Of a stretch of DNA of 64,000 nt, positions 17,594 to 31,543 are shown piece by piece. This DNA is from Paraburkholderia youngii (lineage in GTDB: Bacteria; Pseudomonadota; Gammaproteobacteria; Burkholderiales; Burkholderiaceae), in assembly GCF_013366925.1 (NCBI RefSeq), contig NZ_JAALDK010000001.1, positions 682,001-746,000 on the forward strand, in the 5' to 3' direction. The position numbers and the translations under genes are program-made. Position 1 is the first letter of the stretch, and each line of letters begins with the position of its first letter. Below the pieces are notes generated by a model. That model saw only the letters and a list, made by a program, of their open reading frames with translations, did no database searches and was not told where the DNA came from.

Positions 17594-19279
17594 ATGCGAT
17601 TTATCTTAAGCGCGTTATTGGTCCTGACACTCGCCGCGTGCGCGAGTCAGGGACCGACGACGAATACCGCCAATAACCCCGCCAGCCAGCAAGCCGTAGC
17701 CGACGCACTTCGCAAGAACGCCACCGCTAAAGAAACCATCAATGTCGACCAGGGCTCGGTCAATCAGTTGACGAGCCAGGACGCCGATCTGTGGGGCCGC
17801 ATTCGCCGTGGCTTCCAGATGCCCGATCTGCAGAGCGACCTCGTCGACATGCAGCTCAACTGGTATCTGCAACGCCCCGATTACGTGCAGCGCATGACCG
17901 AGCGCTCGCAGAAATATCTCTATCACATCGTCGAGGAACTCGAGTCGCGCCATATGCCGACCGAGCTTGCGCTGCTGCCATTCATCGAGTCCGCGTATAG
18001 CCCGCAGGCTTTGTCGGTCGCCAAGGCGGCGGGCATGTGGCAATTCATGCCGGGCACGGGCCGTACCTACAACCTGAAGCAGAACATGTGGCAGGACGAG
18101 CGCCGCGACGTGCTCGCGTCGACCAGTGCCGCGCTCGACTACCTGTCGAAGCTGCACGATATGTTCGGCGACTGGCAGCTCGCGCTCGCCGCGTACAACT
18201 GGGGTGAGGGCAACGTGCAGCGCGCGATCGCGCGCAACGAGGCGGCGGGTCTGCCGACCGACTACCTGAGCCTGCGTATGCCGAACGAAACGCGCAACTA
18301 CGTGCCGAAGCTGCAGGCGGTCAAGAACCTCGTGATGAACCCGCAGGTGTACGGGCTGGCGCTGCCGGCGATTCCGAACCACCCGTACTTCGTGACGGTC
18401 ACGACCTCGCACGATATCGACGTCGACGTCGCCGCGCGGCTTGCCAACATGTCGACCGACGAGTTCCGCTCGCTGAACCCGTCGTTCAGGAAGCCGGTGA
18501 TTCTCGGCGCGACGCAGCCGCAGATTCTGTTGCCTTTCGACAACGCGTCCGCGTTCGAGCGCAATCTGAAAACGTACTCGGGCTCGCTGTCGTCCTGGAC
18601 CACCTACACCGTCGACGCACGGGCGACACCTGCGGCGATCGCACAGAAGATCGGCGTCGACGCAGACACGCTGATGGAAGTGAACAAGATTCCGGTCGGC
18701 ATGCGCCTGAAGCCAGGCTCGACGATCGTCGTGCCGCGCGGCTCGGACGACGACGAGGACATCAGCGCCGACATCGCCGAAAGCGCGGTGCTCGCGATGG
18801 AACCCGACGTGCCCGACACGCGCAAGATGCTGATCCGCGTGCGCCGCAATCAGTCGATGGCCGCCATCGCGCTGCGCTACGGCGTGTCGGTCGGTCAGCT
18901 GAAGGCATGGAACAAGACACATCGCGATCAGGTTTCGCGCGGCCAGGTGGTCGTGCTGCATGTGCCGGTCGGCAAGCCGGTACCGAGCGAGCCGGGGCCG
19001 GAAAAGATCGCCGCCGATGTGCAAGGCGGCAGTGTGCAGAAGATTGGCGTCCATGCCGCAGACGCACGCGGCGATTCGCGCTACGATAAGAAGAAAGGGC
19101 GCGGCCACTCTGCCATCGTCAAGGTCTCCCAGCCGGGCGGCAAGGGTGACAAACCGGCGGCGCCTGCCAGCAAGGGCAAGGTCGAGAAGGTGTCGGCCTC
19201 GGTGCCCGGCAATGCGTCGAAGGCCGCGGCTGAGAGCCGCCCGAAGACCGTGGCCAACGCGAAGAAGAAGGGTAAATAG
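17594..19279 (+). CDS. mltD: Membrane-bound lytic murein transglycosylase D
   Basis: The ATG at 17594 gives 561 residues with a lipoprotein signal ending in 'LTLAAC'. The SLT domain has catalytic Glu in 'PFIESAYSP', then 'AAGMWQFMPGTGRTY' and 'ALAAYNWGEGNV'. At least two LysM peptidoglycan-binding repeats follow ('YTVDARATPAAIAQKIGVD...' and 'IRVRRNQSMAAIALRYGVS...'). A Lys/Ala-rich low-complexity tail ends the protein. It cuts glycan strands, leaving anhydro-muropeptides. The neighbour gloB is also next to mltD in E. coli. Confidence 0.94.
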   Translation: MRFILSALLVLTLAACASQGPTTNTANNPASQQAVADALRKNATAKETINVDQGSVNQLTSQDADLWGRIRRGFQMPDLQSDLVDMQLNWYLQRPDYVQRMTERSQKYLYHIVEELESRHMPTELALLPFIESAYSPQALSVAKAAGMWQFMPGTGRTYNLKQNMWQDERRDVLASTSAALDYLSKLHDMFGDWQLALAAYNWGEGNVQRAIARNEAAGLPTDYLSLRMPNETRNYVPKLQAVKNLVMNPQVYGLALPAIPNHPYFVTVTTSHDIDVDVAARLANMSTDEFRSLNPSFRKPVILGATQPQILLPFDNASAFERNLKTYSGSLSSWTTYTVDARATPAAIAQKIGVDADTLMEVNKIPVGMRLKPGSTIVVPRGSDDDEDISADIAESAVLAMEPDVPDTRKMLIRVRRNQSMAAIALRYGVSVGQLKAWNKTHRDQVSRGQVVVLHVPVGKPVPSEPGPEKIAADVQGGSVQKIGVHAADARGDSRYDKKKGRGHSAIVKVSQPGGKGDKPAAPASKGKVEKVSASVPGNASKAAAESRPKTVANAKKKGK

Positions 19280-19365
19280 ACCAATAGCGGCTCTCACGGT
19301 AGTGACCACATGCGTTGCGGGGGCAGCGCATGGATTGCGCTCCGATCACGCACCGTGTTCATCCA

Positions 19366-19395
19366 ACGCCGTCACCTCAGGGTGACGGCGTTTTT
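19366..19395 (+). terminator. Rho-independent terminator after mltD
   Basis: AACGCCGTCACC, a short TCA loop and GGTGACGGCGTT form a 12-bp stem followed by TTTTC, 86 bases after the mltD stop. Confidence 0.9.
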
Positions 19396-19543
19396 CATTG
19401 CGCGGACGGTTCCTGCGGGTTTGCCGTAGTTACTTTATTGTTCGTGCTTCGGCCGCGTTGGCCGCGGGACGCCGTTCTGTCCCGATCCGTCGGAACCTCG
19501 GGCAAGGTTCTTGAGGTCCATTTCCAGGTTTTCTTCCGGATTT

Positions 19544-20785
19544 ATGTCGTCGACCCAACTGCGCGTCTTTCTGCTTTTTTCCGCCGGCTATTTCGTCTCT
19601 TACGTGTTTCGAGGCGTCAATCTTGGTTTCGCGCCGTTCATCACGCGCGATCTCGGTCTGTCAGCCGCCGATCTGGGTGTGCTGACGAGTCTGTATTTCC
19701 TCGGCTTCGCGGGCGCGCAGATCCCCGCTGGCGTGCTGCTCGACCACTTCGGCGCGCGTCGCGTGACGGCCGTCACGCTGCTCTTCGCCGCGCTCGGCAT
19801 CTGGGTGTTCGGCGCGGCGCACAGTCTCGGCATGATGATGGTCGGGCGGCTGCTGATCGGCGTCGGCGTCTCGGTATGCCTCGGCGCCGCGTTCAAGGCG
19901 CTCGCGCAGCATTTTCCGGTCTCGCGTTTGCCATTGATGAACGGGCTCGTGATGGCGATCGGCGGTTTCGGCGGCGTGATGGTCGGTTCGCCGCTCACGT
20001 GGGTGCTCGGCTTCTCCAGTTGGCGCTCGGTCTGCGTCGGGCTCGGGGTGCTGACGGTGGTGGTCGCGCTCGCGCAATGGACGCTCGCGCCGGACGCGCG
20101 CGACACGCATCGCCAGACGAGCCTCGTTGCGCAGTTCAAGGGCACGTGGCATATCCTGCGCAGCGCGGCATTCTGGAAAATCGCGTCGTTCTCGGTCGTT
20201 ACGCAGGGCGTTTTCTACGCGATGCAGTCGTTGTGGGTCGGAGCATGGCTGCGCGACGTACAGGGCTTCGAACCGCACGAGGCGGCGGCGCTCGTGTCGA
20301 TTCTCGGCTTCGCGATGATGGCGGGGTGCGTCGGTTTCGGCGCGGCGGCGCGTAGTCTCGAGCGGCGCGGTCTCTCGTTGTACGCGTTCTGCGGCATCGG
20401 CATGGCGTTATACGTGCTGACGCAGATGCTGATCATGTTCAATGCGCCATTGCCGGCGAGCCTGTTGTGGGCCGCGTACGGAATCTTCGGTGGCACTGGC
20501 ATTCTGAGCTACGCGGTGATGGCGCGACATTTCCCGCCGCAGATGATCGGCCGGGTCAACACGACGCTGACGCTGATTATTTTTCTGCTGATCTTCGGTT
20601 TTCAGATCGGCGTTGGCGCGGTGCTTTCTCACTGGCCGGCGAGCGGCGGGCACTATCCGGCGGTCGCGCATCTGAGCGCGTGGGAAATCCTTGTCGCGCT
20701 GCAGGTGCTGAGCGCAATCTGGTACGCATTGCCGGGACGGCAGCTTGCCGGGTCCGGCGAAATGCGCGCGGAGCAGGAAGCCTGA
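19544..20785 (+). CDS. MFS transporter
   Basis: From the ATG at 19544 the protein has 413 residues and about 12 membrane segments. '[14 protein letters not shown]' between segments 2 and 3 is the MFS A-motif. '[19 protein letters not shown]' resembles segment 4 of the organic-anion and nitrate/nitrite porter branches. No substrate can be assigned. A TTG 33 bases upstream is a possible but weaker start. It stands alone between the mltD terminator and the carA promoter. Confidence 0.85.
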   Translation: MSSTQLRVFLLFSAGYFVSYVFRGVNLGFAPFITRDLGLSAADLGVLTSLYFLGFAGAQIPAGVLLDHFGARRVTAVTLLFAALGIWVFGAAHSLGMMMVGRLLIGVGVSVCLGAAFKALAQHFPVSRLPLMNGLVMAIGGFGGVMVGSPLTWVLGFSSWRSVCVGLGVLTVVVALAQWTLAPDARDTHRQTSLVAQFKGTWHILRSAAFWKIASFSVVTQGVFYAMQSLWVGAWLRDVQGFEPHEAAALVSILGFAMMAGCVGFGAAARSLERRGLSLYAFCGIGMALYVLTQMLIMFNAPLPASLLWAAYGIFGGTGILSYAVMARHFPPQMIGRVNTTLTLIIFLLIFGFQIGVGAVLSHWPASGGHYPAVAHLSAWEILVALQVLSAIWYALPGRQLAGSGEMRAEQEA

Positions 20786-20831
20786 ACGGCCGCGCGGCAC
20801 GCCGCCCCAAGTCCGCGTCCTATCCTCAGAT

Positions 20832-20861
20832 TTGGAAGGAAGGGCGGTTTCAGGCTATAAT
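20832..20861 (+). promoter_or_regulatory. carA promoter
   Basis: TTGGAA (20832-20837), an 18-base spacer and a perfect TATAAT (20856-20861) lie about 250 bases upstream of carA. This implies a long 5' leader, since no other gene fits between. Confidence 0.65.
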
Positions 20862-20867
20862 TTCAAG

Positions 20868-21114
20868 GTTTGAGCTTATCAACCCGCACCCTAGCGCCTA
20901 CCTCCCCCATACCGTTCATCCGCCGCGCGCCATTGGCGTAGCAAGAAGGGCCCCGCACCCAGCCGAAGTCGTCCACACAATGGGACTCATCGCGCCCCTT
21001 GCATCGTTACCGGCAGCTCGCGAGCGAGTCTGCGCGCGCATCCAGAATGTGTTCCGCTGCGGCTCGAAATCGGATAGACAGGTGGCAACAGGGTGTTCCC
21101 CCAAGGAGTCTCCC
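20868..21114 (+). promoter_or_regulatory. Long 5' leader of carA
   Basis: About 245 bases between the presumed start of transcription and the carA GTG hold no convincing gene. Pyrimidine genes are often controlled by leader attenuation, reiterative transcription or UTP-sensitive start choice, so the length is suggestive. I see no clear terminator hairpin. Function is inferred only from length and position. Confidence 0.35.
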
Positions 21115-22269
21115 GTGTTGCCGTCATTTTCTCCCGCTCTTCTCGCGCTCGCCGACGGCACGGTCTTTCGTGGTTATTCGATCGGGGCCCCCGGGCACAC
21201 CATCGGTGAAGTCGTGTTCAACACCGCCATCACCGGCTATCAGGAAATCCTGACCGACCCGAGCTACGCGCGCCAGATCGTGACCCTCACGTACCCGCAT
21301 ATCGGCAACGTCGGCGTGAACGCCGAAGACGTCGAAGCGACGAAAGTCCATGCCGCCGGCCTGATCATCCGTGATCTGCCGGTTCTCGCGTCGAACTTCC
21401 GCATGGAGCGTACGCTCCCGCAATATCTGCAGGACGAAGGCGTGGTCGCCATCGCCGGCATCGACACCCGCAAGCTGACCCGCCTGCTGCGCGACAAGGG
21501 CGCGCAAAACGGTGCGATCCTCGCTGGGTCCGACGACGAAGCCAAGGCCATCGAACTCGCGCGCTCGTTCCCGGGCCTCGCCGGCATGGACCTCGCGAAG
21601 GTCGTGTCGACCGGGCAAACCTACGAGTGGACCAAAACCGAATGGCGCTTGGGCACGGGCTACGGCGAGCAGAAGGCGCCGAAGTACCGCGTGGTCGCAT
21701 TCGATTACGGCGTCAAGCAGAACATCCTGCGTATGCTGGCCGAGCGCGGCTGCCATGTCACCGTGCTGCCGGCGCAAGCGAGCGCCGCCGACGCGCTCGC
21801 GCTCAACCCGGACGGCGTGTTCCTGTCGAACGGCCCCGGCGACCCGGAGCCGTGCGACTACGCGATCGCGGCGACGAAGGAGTTCATCGAGCGCGGCATT
21901 CCGACCTTTGGCATTTGCCTTGGCCACCAGATCATGGGCCTCGCAGTCGGCGCAAAGACGATGAAGATGAAGACTGGCCACCACGGCGCGAATCACCCAG
22001 TCAAGGATCTCGAAGACGGCCGCGTGGTGATCACGTCGCAGAACCACGGCTTCGCGGTCGATGCCGACACACTGCCCGCCAACGCGCGCGTGACCCACGT
22101 ATCGTTGTTCGACGGCACGCTGCAGGGCTTTGCGCTGACCGACAAGCCGGCGTTTTGCTTCCAGGGCCACCCGGAAGCGTCGCCCGGTCCGAACGACATA
22201 GCGTATCTGTTCGATCGCTTCACCGCGTTGATGGACGCGCAGAAGAGCGGCAAGAGCGCAGCGGCTTGA
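21115..22269 (+). CDS. carA: Carbamoyl-phosphate synthase small subunit (glutaminase)
   Basis: A GTG start at 21115 with AAGGAG six bases upstream gives 384 residues. The class I glutamine amidotransferase domain has the nucleophile Cys in '[14 protein letters not shown]' and the His/Glu pair in '[11 protein letters not shown]'. '[14 protein letters not shown]' forms the oxyanion-strand region. It supplies ammonia from glutamine to CarB for arginine and pyrimidine synthesis. The longer upstream frame covers the promoter and leader and is rejected. carB follows after 168 bases. Confidence 0.97.
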   Translation: MLPSFSPALLALADGTVFRGYSIGAPGHTIGEVVFNTAITGYQEILTDPSYARQIVTLTYPHIGNVGVNAEDVEATKVHAAGLIIRDLPVLASNFRMERTLPQYLQDEGVVAIAGIDTRKLTRLLRDKGAQNGAILAGSDDEAKAIELARSFPGLAGMDLAKVVSTGQTYEWTKTEWRLGTGYGEQKAPKYRVVAFDYGVKQNILRMLAERGCHVTVLPAQASAADALALNPDGVFLSNGPGDPEPCDYAIAATKEFIERGIPTFGICLGHQIMGLAVGAKTMKMKTGHHGANHPVKDLEDGRVVITSQNHGFAVDADTLPANARVTHVSLFDGTLQGFALTDKPAFCFQGHPEASPGPNDIAYLFDRFTALMDAQKSGKSAAA

Positions 22270-22437
22270 AGCACTAAAGGCCGGCCGCAAAGCCAGCCCG
22301 AGACGGAAACGAAAGCGGCTCGCGGCGGCCGCGGCGCCCCGCGGCACGATGCGGCGGGCGCGCCGCAAACAGCGCGCGCAACGTGAAAACGGCGCGCGCC
22401 GACGGAAAGAATTCAGGAATACATTAGCGAGAGCGTT

Positions 22438-25704
<3,267 letters not shown>

Positions 25705-25733
25705 GGCTTCGATACCTGTCCAAGATGTAAGTG

Positions 25734-25828
25734 CCGCGGTTAAGCGGCGTTCCGCAGGTGCTGTGGCCCGGGTCTGTCCATGGGCGGCGGCTTTCGCGGA
25801 ATGCACTTAACCGCGGTGATTTTTTTTA
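25734..25828 (+). terminator. Very long terminator hairpin between carB and greA
   Basis: CCGCGGTTAAG (25734-25744) pairs perfectly with CTTAACCGCGG (25806-25816). Inside it, GCGTTCCGC (25747-25755) pairs with GCGGAATGC (25796-25804) with one G-U. A T-run follows at 25819-25827. The stem is about 20 bp closing a 40-base loop, larger than ordinary terminators. Confidence 0.75.
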
Positions 25829-25856
25829 TGGCCGTTTTTTGCCTCCAGAGTTGTTT

Positions 25857-26333
25857 ATGAGCACTATTCCATTGACGAAGCGCGGAGCAGACATGCTGCG
25901 CGATGAATTGCAGCGCTTGAAATCGGTCGAGCGTCCGGCCGTGATCAACTCGATCGCGGAAGCGCGCGCCCAGGGCGACCTGTCGGAAAACGCGGAATAC
26001 GACGCTGCGAAGGAAAAGCAGGGCTTCATCGAAGGCCGCATCGCCGAAATCGAGTCGAAGCTCGCGGGCGCGCAGGTGATCGATCCGGCGCAAGTGGAAG
26101 CGGACGGCCGCGTGGTGTTCGGCGCGACGCTCGAGCTCGAAGACCTCGAGTCGGGCGCGTCGGTCAAATATCAGATCGTCGGTGACGACGAAGCGGACAT
26201 CGACCACGGCCTGATCTCGATCAGCTCGCCGATCGCGCGTGCGCTGATCGGCAAATCGGAAGGCGACGTCGCGTCGGTGCAGGCACCGGGCGGCATTCGC
26301 GAATACGAAATCATCGCGGTCAGCTACATCTGA
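25857..26333 (+). CDS. greA: Transcription elongation factor GreA
   Basis: The ATG at 25857 gives 158 residues, the exact length of E. coli GreA, starting '[18 protein letters not shown]'. The N-terminal coiled coil ends in the acidic tip ('[13 protein letters not shown]'), whose acidic residues act in the polymerase secondary channel. The C-terminal FKBP-like domain contains '[17 protein letters not shown]'. It rescues backtracked RNA polymerase by stimulating transcript cleavage. A GTG upstream at 25731 would put the terminator hairpin inside the gene and is rejected. Confidence 0.96.
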   Translation: MSTIPLTKRGADMLRDELQRLKSVERPAVINSIAEARAQGDLSENAEYDAAKEKQGFIEGRIAEIESKLAGAQVIDPAQVEADGRVVFGATLELEDLESGASVKYQIVGDDEADIDHGLISISSPIARALIGKSEGDVASVQAPGGIREYEIIAVSYI

Positions 26334-26335
26334 GG

Positions 26336-26863
26336 ATGGCGCCGCTGTCTCTGATGCCGCATCGTTTATTCCGCCTGTTGACGGTGGTGTGGGTCGGTAG
26401 CCTGTTGACTATCGGCTACGCGGTTGCGCCCGTGCTGTTCACGTCGCTCGACCGCATGACGGCGGGTGCCATTGCCGCGCAGCTGTTTCGGATTCAGGGA
26501 GTGATTGGCGTCGTGTGCGGTATTTTGCTGCTCGGTCTTGCCAATCTGCTCGTGCGGCGCGGTAGTGGCGTGTATCGCCGCCTGCGCTGGCTGCTCGCCG
26601 GTATGCTCGTATGCGTGCTAGTTGGCTATTTCGCGTTGCAGCCGTTCATGAACGCGATGCGCGTCGCGGCGCTCGAGGCGGGCGCAGACGTCGGACATTC
26701 CGTTTATGCGACGCGCTTCGGCATCCTGCATGGCGTGTCGAGTCTGTTCTATCTGATCGAGAGCCTGCTAGGTGCTGCGCTCGTGTGGCTGCTGCCGGTG
26801 CATGTCGGTACCGCGGCCGACGAAGAGGGCGCGCGCGGAGTCGCGGGAAAGGTGGCGGGCTGA
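26336..26863 (+). CDS. DUF4149-type membrane protein
   Basis: The 175-residue protein has four hydrophobic segments (about residues 12-32, 47-68, 80-100 and 130-150), with the N-terminal 'RLLTVVWVGSLLTIGYAVAP' typical of DUF4149 proteins. It begins two bases after the greA stop, so it is very probably co-transcribed with greA. In Burkholderiaceae a gene of this family commonly lies between greA and yhbY. Function is not known. Confidence 0.78.
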   Translation: MAPLSLMPHRLFRLLTVVWVGSLLTIGYAVAPVLFTSLDRMTAGAIAAQLFRIQGVIGVVCGILLLGLANLLVRRGSGVYRRLRWLLAGMLVCVLVGYFALQPFMNAMRVAALEAGADVGHSVYATRFGILHGVSSLFYLIESLLGAALVWLLPVHVGTAADEEGARGVAGKVAG

Positions 26864-27064
26864 GGCTCGCGGGTGGCTGGTGGTGTGACGCGGCGCTATG
26901 TCCCCCGGTCGATGCCGAACCGATGCCCGCGATGAACTTCATGTTGCGACGAATCGTCGCTATTCCGGCGGCCAGCTACGGTTCATTGGCGCCGTTTCGG
27001 GCCTTGCGCCCAAGGCCGCCAACGCGGGGTGCGGAGCCGGTCCGCACCTTCGCCGCGTGTGCTC

Positions 27065-27592
27065 TTACTTCGACTGATGCGAACGCTTCGCGCTGGTTTG
27101 ACGCTTCTTCGCGCGCTTGATGTTGCCGCCCTGCGTCACGCGTTCATTGCCGCGCACCAGCACCGCTTTCGCTCGCGGCTTGCGCATCGGCACGTCGGTC
27201 GGCTTCACCACTTTGACGATGCGCGGTGCGCGGCCCTTGGCCGGCCGGGCTTCTTCAGCTGCCGCTTCACGGGCGCTCGGCAACGCGCCGCGCTTCGCTT
27301 TTGCCGCCGGTTGTGCCGATTCTGGCTTCCAGATCACGAGCAACTTGCCGATATGCTGAATCGGTGCCGCGTTCAGCGTGTCGCAGATCTCTTCGTAGAT
27401 GGCGATGCGCTCCTCGCGCTCATCACCGAACACGCGGATTTTGATCAGTTGATGCGCTGCGAGGTGCACCCTGATTTCGGCGAGTACAGCATCGGTCAAG
27501 CCTTCGGCCCCGACGAGCACGACCGGTTTGAGCGCATGTGCCTGGGAGCGCAACTCGGCGCGTTGGTCGGAAGAGACTTTGAGGGCTGGCAT
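27065..27592 (-). CDS. yhbY: YhbY-type CRM-domain RNA-binding protein with basic tail
   Basis: Residues 1-97 form a CRM domain ('LKVSSDQRAELRSQAHALKPVVLVG' region, then 'GLTDAVLAEIRVHLAAHQLIKI' region, then 'HIGKLLVIWKP'). YhbY of E. coli (97 residues) binds pre-50S particles. Here a Lys/Arg/Ala-rich tail of about 75 residues is added, ending 'RAKKRQTSAKRSHQSK', probably for rRNA contact. It is divergent from rlmE, another 50S-maturation gene. Confidence 0.92.
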   Translation of the reverse strand: MPALKVSSDQRAELRSQAHALKPVVLVGAEGLTDAVLAEIRVHLAAHQLIKIRVFGDEREERIAIYEEICDTLNAAPIQHIGKLLVIWKPESAQPAAKAKRGALPSAREAAAEEARPAKGRAPRIVKVVKPTDVPMRKPRAKAVLVRGNERVTQGGNIKRAKKRQTSAKRSHQSK

Positions 27593-27789
27593 GGAAAGTG
27601 GAAGACTCGACTAAAATGGCGGCTCCTGCGCTTTCGTCCGATCGCCGAGCGATTCGGGCGGGTTGATTCAGCAGGATGCGCGTCAGAACAACAGAATCGC
27701 GGATGGCCGCCAGTCTGGCGGTGGCCGCGCGAATTAACCGCGTATTATCCCCTAAAGCGCGACTTGACGCAGCAATAGTTCAATCTTTA

Positions 27790-28452
27790 ATGGCAAAAAA
27801 CAAGTTCAATACCGCGTGGCTGCACGACCACATCAACGATCCGTACGTCAAAATGGCGCAGCGGGAAGGTTATCGTGCCCGCGCGGCCTACAAGCTCAAG
27901 GAAATCGACGAACAGGACAAGCTGATCCGCCCCGGACAGGTGATCGTCGATCTCGGTTCCTCGCCGGGCAGCTGGAGTCAGTACGCGCGTAACAAGCTGG
28001 CCGGCGGCTCGCAGCGCAACGCGGAACGCGAAGGTGGCATCGACGGCACGATCATCGCTTTGGACATTCTGCCGATGGAGCCGGTAGCCGACGTGCACTT
28101 CATCCAGGGGGATTTCCGCGAAGACTCGGTGCTGGTCCAGCTCGAAGAGTTGGTCGGCGCGCGCCAGGTAGACCTTGTAATTTCGGATATGGCACCCAAC
28201 CTGTCCGGTGTGGCGATCGCGGACGCGGCGCGGATCGAGCATTTATGCGATCTCGCGCTCGAATTCGCACAAAATCACCTGAAGCCCGATGGTGCCCTTT
28301 TAGTCAAATGCTTTCACGGCAGCGGATATAGTCAGATTGTCGAAAAGTTCAAGCGCCAATTCAAGGTGGTGGCAGCCCGCAAGCCGAAGGCGTCGCGGGA
28401 TAAATCGTCAGAAACATTTATTTTGGGTAAGCATTTGAAGCGTCTCGTGTAG
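27790..28452 (+). CDS. rlmE: 23S rRNA (uridine-2'-O)-methyltransferase RlmE (FtsJ/RrmJ)
   Basis: The ATG at 27790 gives 220 residues, starting '[14 protein letters not shown]'. The SAM motif '[13 protein letters not shown]' and the catalytic Lys-Asp-Lys set are visible in 'AYKLKEID', 'ISDMAPN' and 'LVKCFHG', with a C-terminal Glu in 'SSETFILG'. It modifies U2552 in the A-loop of 23S rRNA. It lies upstream of ftsH in the same order as E. coli ftsJ-ftsH. The longer frame to 27676 overlaps the upstream region of yhbY and is rejected. Confidence 0.96.
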   Translation: MAKNKFNTAWLHDHINDPYVKMAQREGYRARAAYKLKEIDEQDKLIRPGQVIVDLGSSPGSWSQYARNKLAGGSQRNAEREGGIDGTIIALDILPMEPVADVHFIQGDFREDSVLVQLEELVGARQVDLVISDMAPNLSGVAIADAARIEHLCDLALEFAQNHLKPDGALLVKCFHGSGYSQIVEKFKRQFKVVAARKPKASRDKSSETFILGKHLKRLV

Positions 28453-28641
28453 GGATGCGGCGAGCCGGTTCCATTTCTGCCAATAACTAGCCCGATGCGT
28501 CGGAGACCGGCGTCAAGCTGGCCCGCTACCCTATTTCCGTGGTAGTGAAACGCTATGGCAGGGGTCTGCGGACTGGATTAGAATGCTTTCGTGGTGCCGC
28601 AAGGCAAATGTAGGCGCCCGTCTAAGTGAAGGAGTGGTGCT

Positions 28642-30531
28642 TTGAACAACAATATGTTTTCGAAAGCAGCAGTGTGGCTGGTGATCGCACTGGTGCTGTT
28701 TACGGTGTTCAAGCAGTTCGACAAGCCCCGTGTCCAGGAAGGCGTTTCCTATTCGCAGTTCATGGACGACGCGAAGAACGGCAAAGTCAAGAACGTCATT
28801 GTCCAGGGGCGGAACCTCACGGTCACTCCAGCAGACGGCCAGAAGTACCAGATCGTGTCGCCCGGCGACATCTGGATGGTCGGCGATCTGATGAAGTATG
28901 GTGTACAGGTGAGCGGCAAGGCTGACGACGAACCCAATGCACTGATGTCCGTGTTGTATTACCTCGGGCCGACGATCCTGATCATCGGTTTCTGGTTCTA
29001 CATGATGCGACAGATGCAGGGGGGCGGCAAAGGCGGGGCCTTCTCGTTTGGCAAGTCGCGCGCGCGGCTGATCGACGAGAACAACAACGCAATCAATTTC
29101 ACCGACGTTGCCGGTTGCGACGAAGCCAAGGAAGAAGTGTCGGAGCTCGTCGACTTTTTGCGCGATCCGCAGAAATTCCAGAAGCTCGGTGGTCGTATTC
29201 CGCGCGGCGTGCTGCTCGTTGGCCCGCCGGGAACCGGTAAGACGCTGCTCGCACGCGCGATCGCCGGCGAGGCGAAGGTGCCGTTCTTCAGCATTTCGGG
29301 TTCGGATTTCGTGGAAATGTTCGTCGGCGTCGGCGCGGCTCGCGTGCGCGACATGTTCGAGCAGGCCAAGAAGCACGCGCCGTGTATCGTGTTCATCGAC
29401 GAAATCGACGCGGTCGGCCGTCATCGCGGCGCCGGCATGGGCGGCGGTAACGACGAGCGCGAACAGACGCTGAACCAGATGCTCGTCGAAATGGACGGCT
29501 TCGAGGCGAACTCGGGTGTCATCGTGATCGCTGCGACGAACCGTTCGGATGTACTCGACAAGGCGCTGTTGCGTCCGGGCCGTTTCGACCGCCAGGTGTA
29601 CGTCGGTCTGCCCGATATCCGCGGCCGCGAGCACATCATGAAGGTGCACCTGCGCAAGGTACCGATTTCGAACGACGTCGATGCGGCAGTGATCGCGCGC
29701 GGCACGCCGGGTTTCTCGGGCGCCGATCTCGCGAACCTCGTCAACGAAGCAGCGCTGTTCGCGGCGCGCCGTGGCAAGCGCATCGTCGAAATGACCGATT
29801 TCGAGGACGCGAAGGACAAGATCTTCATGGGTCCGGAGCGCAAGTCGGCCGTGATCCGCGAAGAATCGAAGCGTGCGACCGCGTATCACGAATCGGGTCA
29901 CGCGGTGATCGCGAAGCTGTTGCCGAAGGCCGATCCGGTGCACAAGGTCACGATCATTCCGCGCGGCCGTGCGCTGGGCGTCACGTGGCAGTTGCCGGAG
30001 CATGATAACGAAACGTACTCGAAGGACTATCTGCTCGACCGTCTTGCCATTCTGTTCGGTGGTCGCGTCGCGGAAGAGCTGTTCCTGAACCTCATCAGCA
30101 CCGGCGCCTCGGACGACTTCAACAAGGCGACCCAGACGGCTCGCGCAATGGTTGCCCGCTTCGGTATGACAGATGCGCTCGGACCGATGGTCTATGTCGA
30201 CGACGAAAACGACGCTTCGCCGTTCGGCCGCGGCTTCACGCGGACCATTTCGGAGGCGACGCAGCAGAAGGTCGATGCGGAAATCCGTCGTGTGCTGGAC
30301 GAGCAGTACAATCTCGCGCGGCGCCTGCTGGAAGAGAACCGCGACAAGGTCGAAGCGATGACCGCCGCATTGATGGAGTGGGAGACGATCGACGCCGATC
30401 AGATCAACGACATCATGGCCGGCCGTCCGCCGCGTTCGCCGAAGAGTTCGCCGCCGTCGGCAAGCGACGCCTCGTCGGGCGGTAGCGCGGGCACCGAAGT
30501 CAAGCCGGGCAGCGCAACCGCGCCGGCCTGA
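28642..30531 (+). CDS. ftsH: ATP-dependent zinc metalloprotease FtsH
   Basis: A TTG start at 28642 has AAGGAG 7 bases upstream; the protein has 629 residues. Two membrane segments (about 6-24 and 102-121) flank a periplasmic domain. The AAA+ module has Walker A 'GPPGTGKT' at 194-201, Walker B '[12 protein letters not shown]' and the second-region-of-homology Arg in '[10 protein letters not shown]'. The protease site is 'HESGH' near residue 417. The Ser/Pro-rich C-terminal tail is variable. It degrades membrane and short-lived cytoplasmic proteins. Confidence 0.98.
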   Translation: MNNNMFSKAAVWLVIALVLFTVFKQFDKPRVQEGVSYSQFMDDAKNGKVKNVIVQGRNLTVTPADGQKYQIVSPGDIWMVGDLMKYGVQVSGKADDEPNALMSVLYYLGPTILIIGFWFYMMRQMQGGGKGGAFSFGKSRARLIDENNNAINFTDVAGCDEAKEEVSELVDFLRDPQKFQKLGGRIPRGVLLVGPPGTGKTLLARAIAGEAKVPFFSISGSDFVEMFVGVGAARVRDMFEQAKKHAPCIVFIDEIDAVGRHRGAGMGGGNDEREQTLNQMLVEMDGFEANSGVIVIAATNRSDVLDKALLRPGRFDRQVYVGLPDIRGREHIMKVHLRKVPISNDVDAAVIARGTPGFSGADLANLVNEAALFAARRGKRIVEMTDFEDAKDKIFMGPERKSAVIREESKRATAYHESGHAVIAKLLPKADPVHKVTIIPRGRALGVTWQLPEHDNETYSKDYLLDRLAILFGGRVAEELFLNLISTGASDDFNKATQTARAMVARFGMTDALGPMVYVDDENDASPFGRGFTRTISEATQQKVDAEIRRVLDEQYNLARRLLEENRDKVEAMTAALMEWETIDADQINDIMAGRPPRSPKSSPPSASDASSGGSAGTEVKPGSATAPA

Positions 30532-30552
30532 TAGGTAGCCAGTAGAAAGTGC

Positions 30553-30582
30553 GGGCCGGTGTGCTACACACCGGCCCGTTTT
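30553..30582 (+). terminator. Rho-independent terminator after ftsH
   Basis: GGGCCGGTGTG, loop CTA and CACACCGGCCC form a perfect 11-bp stem, followed by GTTTTG. It lies 22 bases after the ftsH stop and before folP. Confidence 0.9.
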
Positions 30583-30614
30583 GCATTGATCCGTTCAAAG
30601 TGAAGCATTGTTAC

Positions 30615-31514
30615 GTGTCGAAAGTCGATTGTTCTTCCGTACCCCTTCCAGAGCCGCTGCAGTGCGGCCGCTTCAAGCTGACGTTTGAACGCCCGTTGGT
30701 CATGGGCATTCTGAACGTCACTCCCGATTCCTTCTCCGATGGCGGCTTGTACGCGATGCGCGGCGATGCGCTGCGCCATGCCGAGCGCATGATGCTCGAG
30801 GGCGCGGACATTATCGATATCGGCGGGGAATCGACGCGTCCTGGCGCGCCGCCGGTGCCGCTCGACGAAGAACTGGAGCGCGTGATACCCCTCGTCGAGC
30901 AGCTGCGTGGCGCGAATGTGCCGTTGTCGGTCGATACATACAAGCCGGAAGTGATGCGCGACGCGTTGAACGCGGGCGCCGACCTGATCAACGACGTCTG
31001 GGGCTTCCGCATGCCCGGCGCGATCGACGCGGTGCGCGACAGCGACTGCGGCCTTTGTGTAATGCATATGTTAGGTGAGCCGCAGACCATGCAGCGCGGC
31101 GAGCCGCACTATGCCGACGTTGTCAGCGAAGTGCGCCAGTTCCTCGAGGAGCGTGTCGCGACTTTGCAGCAGGCGGGGATTGCGCGCGAGCGAATCAGCG
31201 TCGATCCGGGTTTCGGCTTCGGCAAGATCGTCGTCGAGCACAACTACGCGTTGCTTGCGCATCTGCGCGACACGGCGCCGCGCGCCGCGTCGCCATATCC
31301 GATCCTTGCGGGCATGTCGCGCAAATCGATGGTTGGCGCGGTGACAGGGCGGCCGGCGCCGGAGCGCGTGGCCGGCAGCATCGCCGCAGCGGTGTGCGCG
31401 GCCGAGCGGGGCGCCGCGATTCTGCGCGTACACGACGTCGCGCAAACAGTCGATGCATTGAAAGTATGGGCAACCCTGCGCGACGCTGCCAAGCAGAGCC
31501 GCGCGCACGGTTGA
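30615..31514 (+). CDS. folP: Dihydropteroate synthase
   Basis: The GTG at 30615 gives 299 residues beginning 'MSKVDCSS'; an in-frame start at 30549 would lie in the terminator, so it is rejected. Signature 1 '[16 protein letters not shown]', signature 2 '[16 protein letters not shown]' and 'DPGFGFGK' mark the pterin site, and '[13 protein letters not shown]' is the sulfa/pABA loop. It condenses pABA with the pterin pyrophosphate and is the target of sulfonamides. glmM follows after 29 bases, an operon pair known from E. coli. Confidence 0.95.
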   Translation: MSKVDCSSVPLPEPLQCGRFKLTFERPLVMGILNVTPDSFSDGGLYAMRGDALRHAERMMLEGADIIDIGGESTRPGAPPVPLDEELERVIPLVEQLRGANVPLSVDTYKPEVMRDALNAGADLINDVWGFRMPGAIDAVRDSDCGLCVMHMLGEPQTMQRGEPHYADVVSEVRQFLEERVATLQQAGIARERISVDPGFGFGKIVVEHNYALLAHLRDTAPRAASPYPILAGMSRKSMVGAVTGRPAPERVAGSIAAAVCAAERGAAILRVHDVAQTVDALKVWATLRDAAKQSRAHG

Positions 31515-31543
31515 GCCCGCAGCCAGATACAGGGAGAACAAAT

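Noticed and set aside
17615..19309. 564-codon minus-strand frame opposite mltD
   Set aside because: Composition is that of a shadow frame; mltD has clear domains on the other strand.
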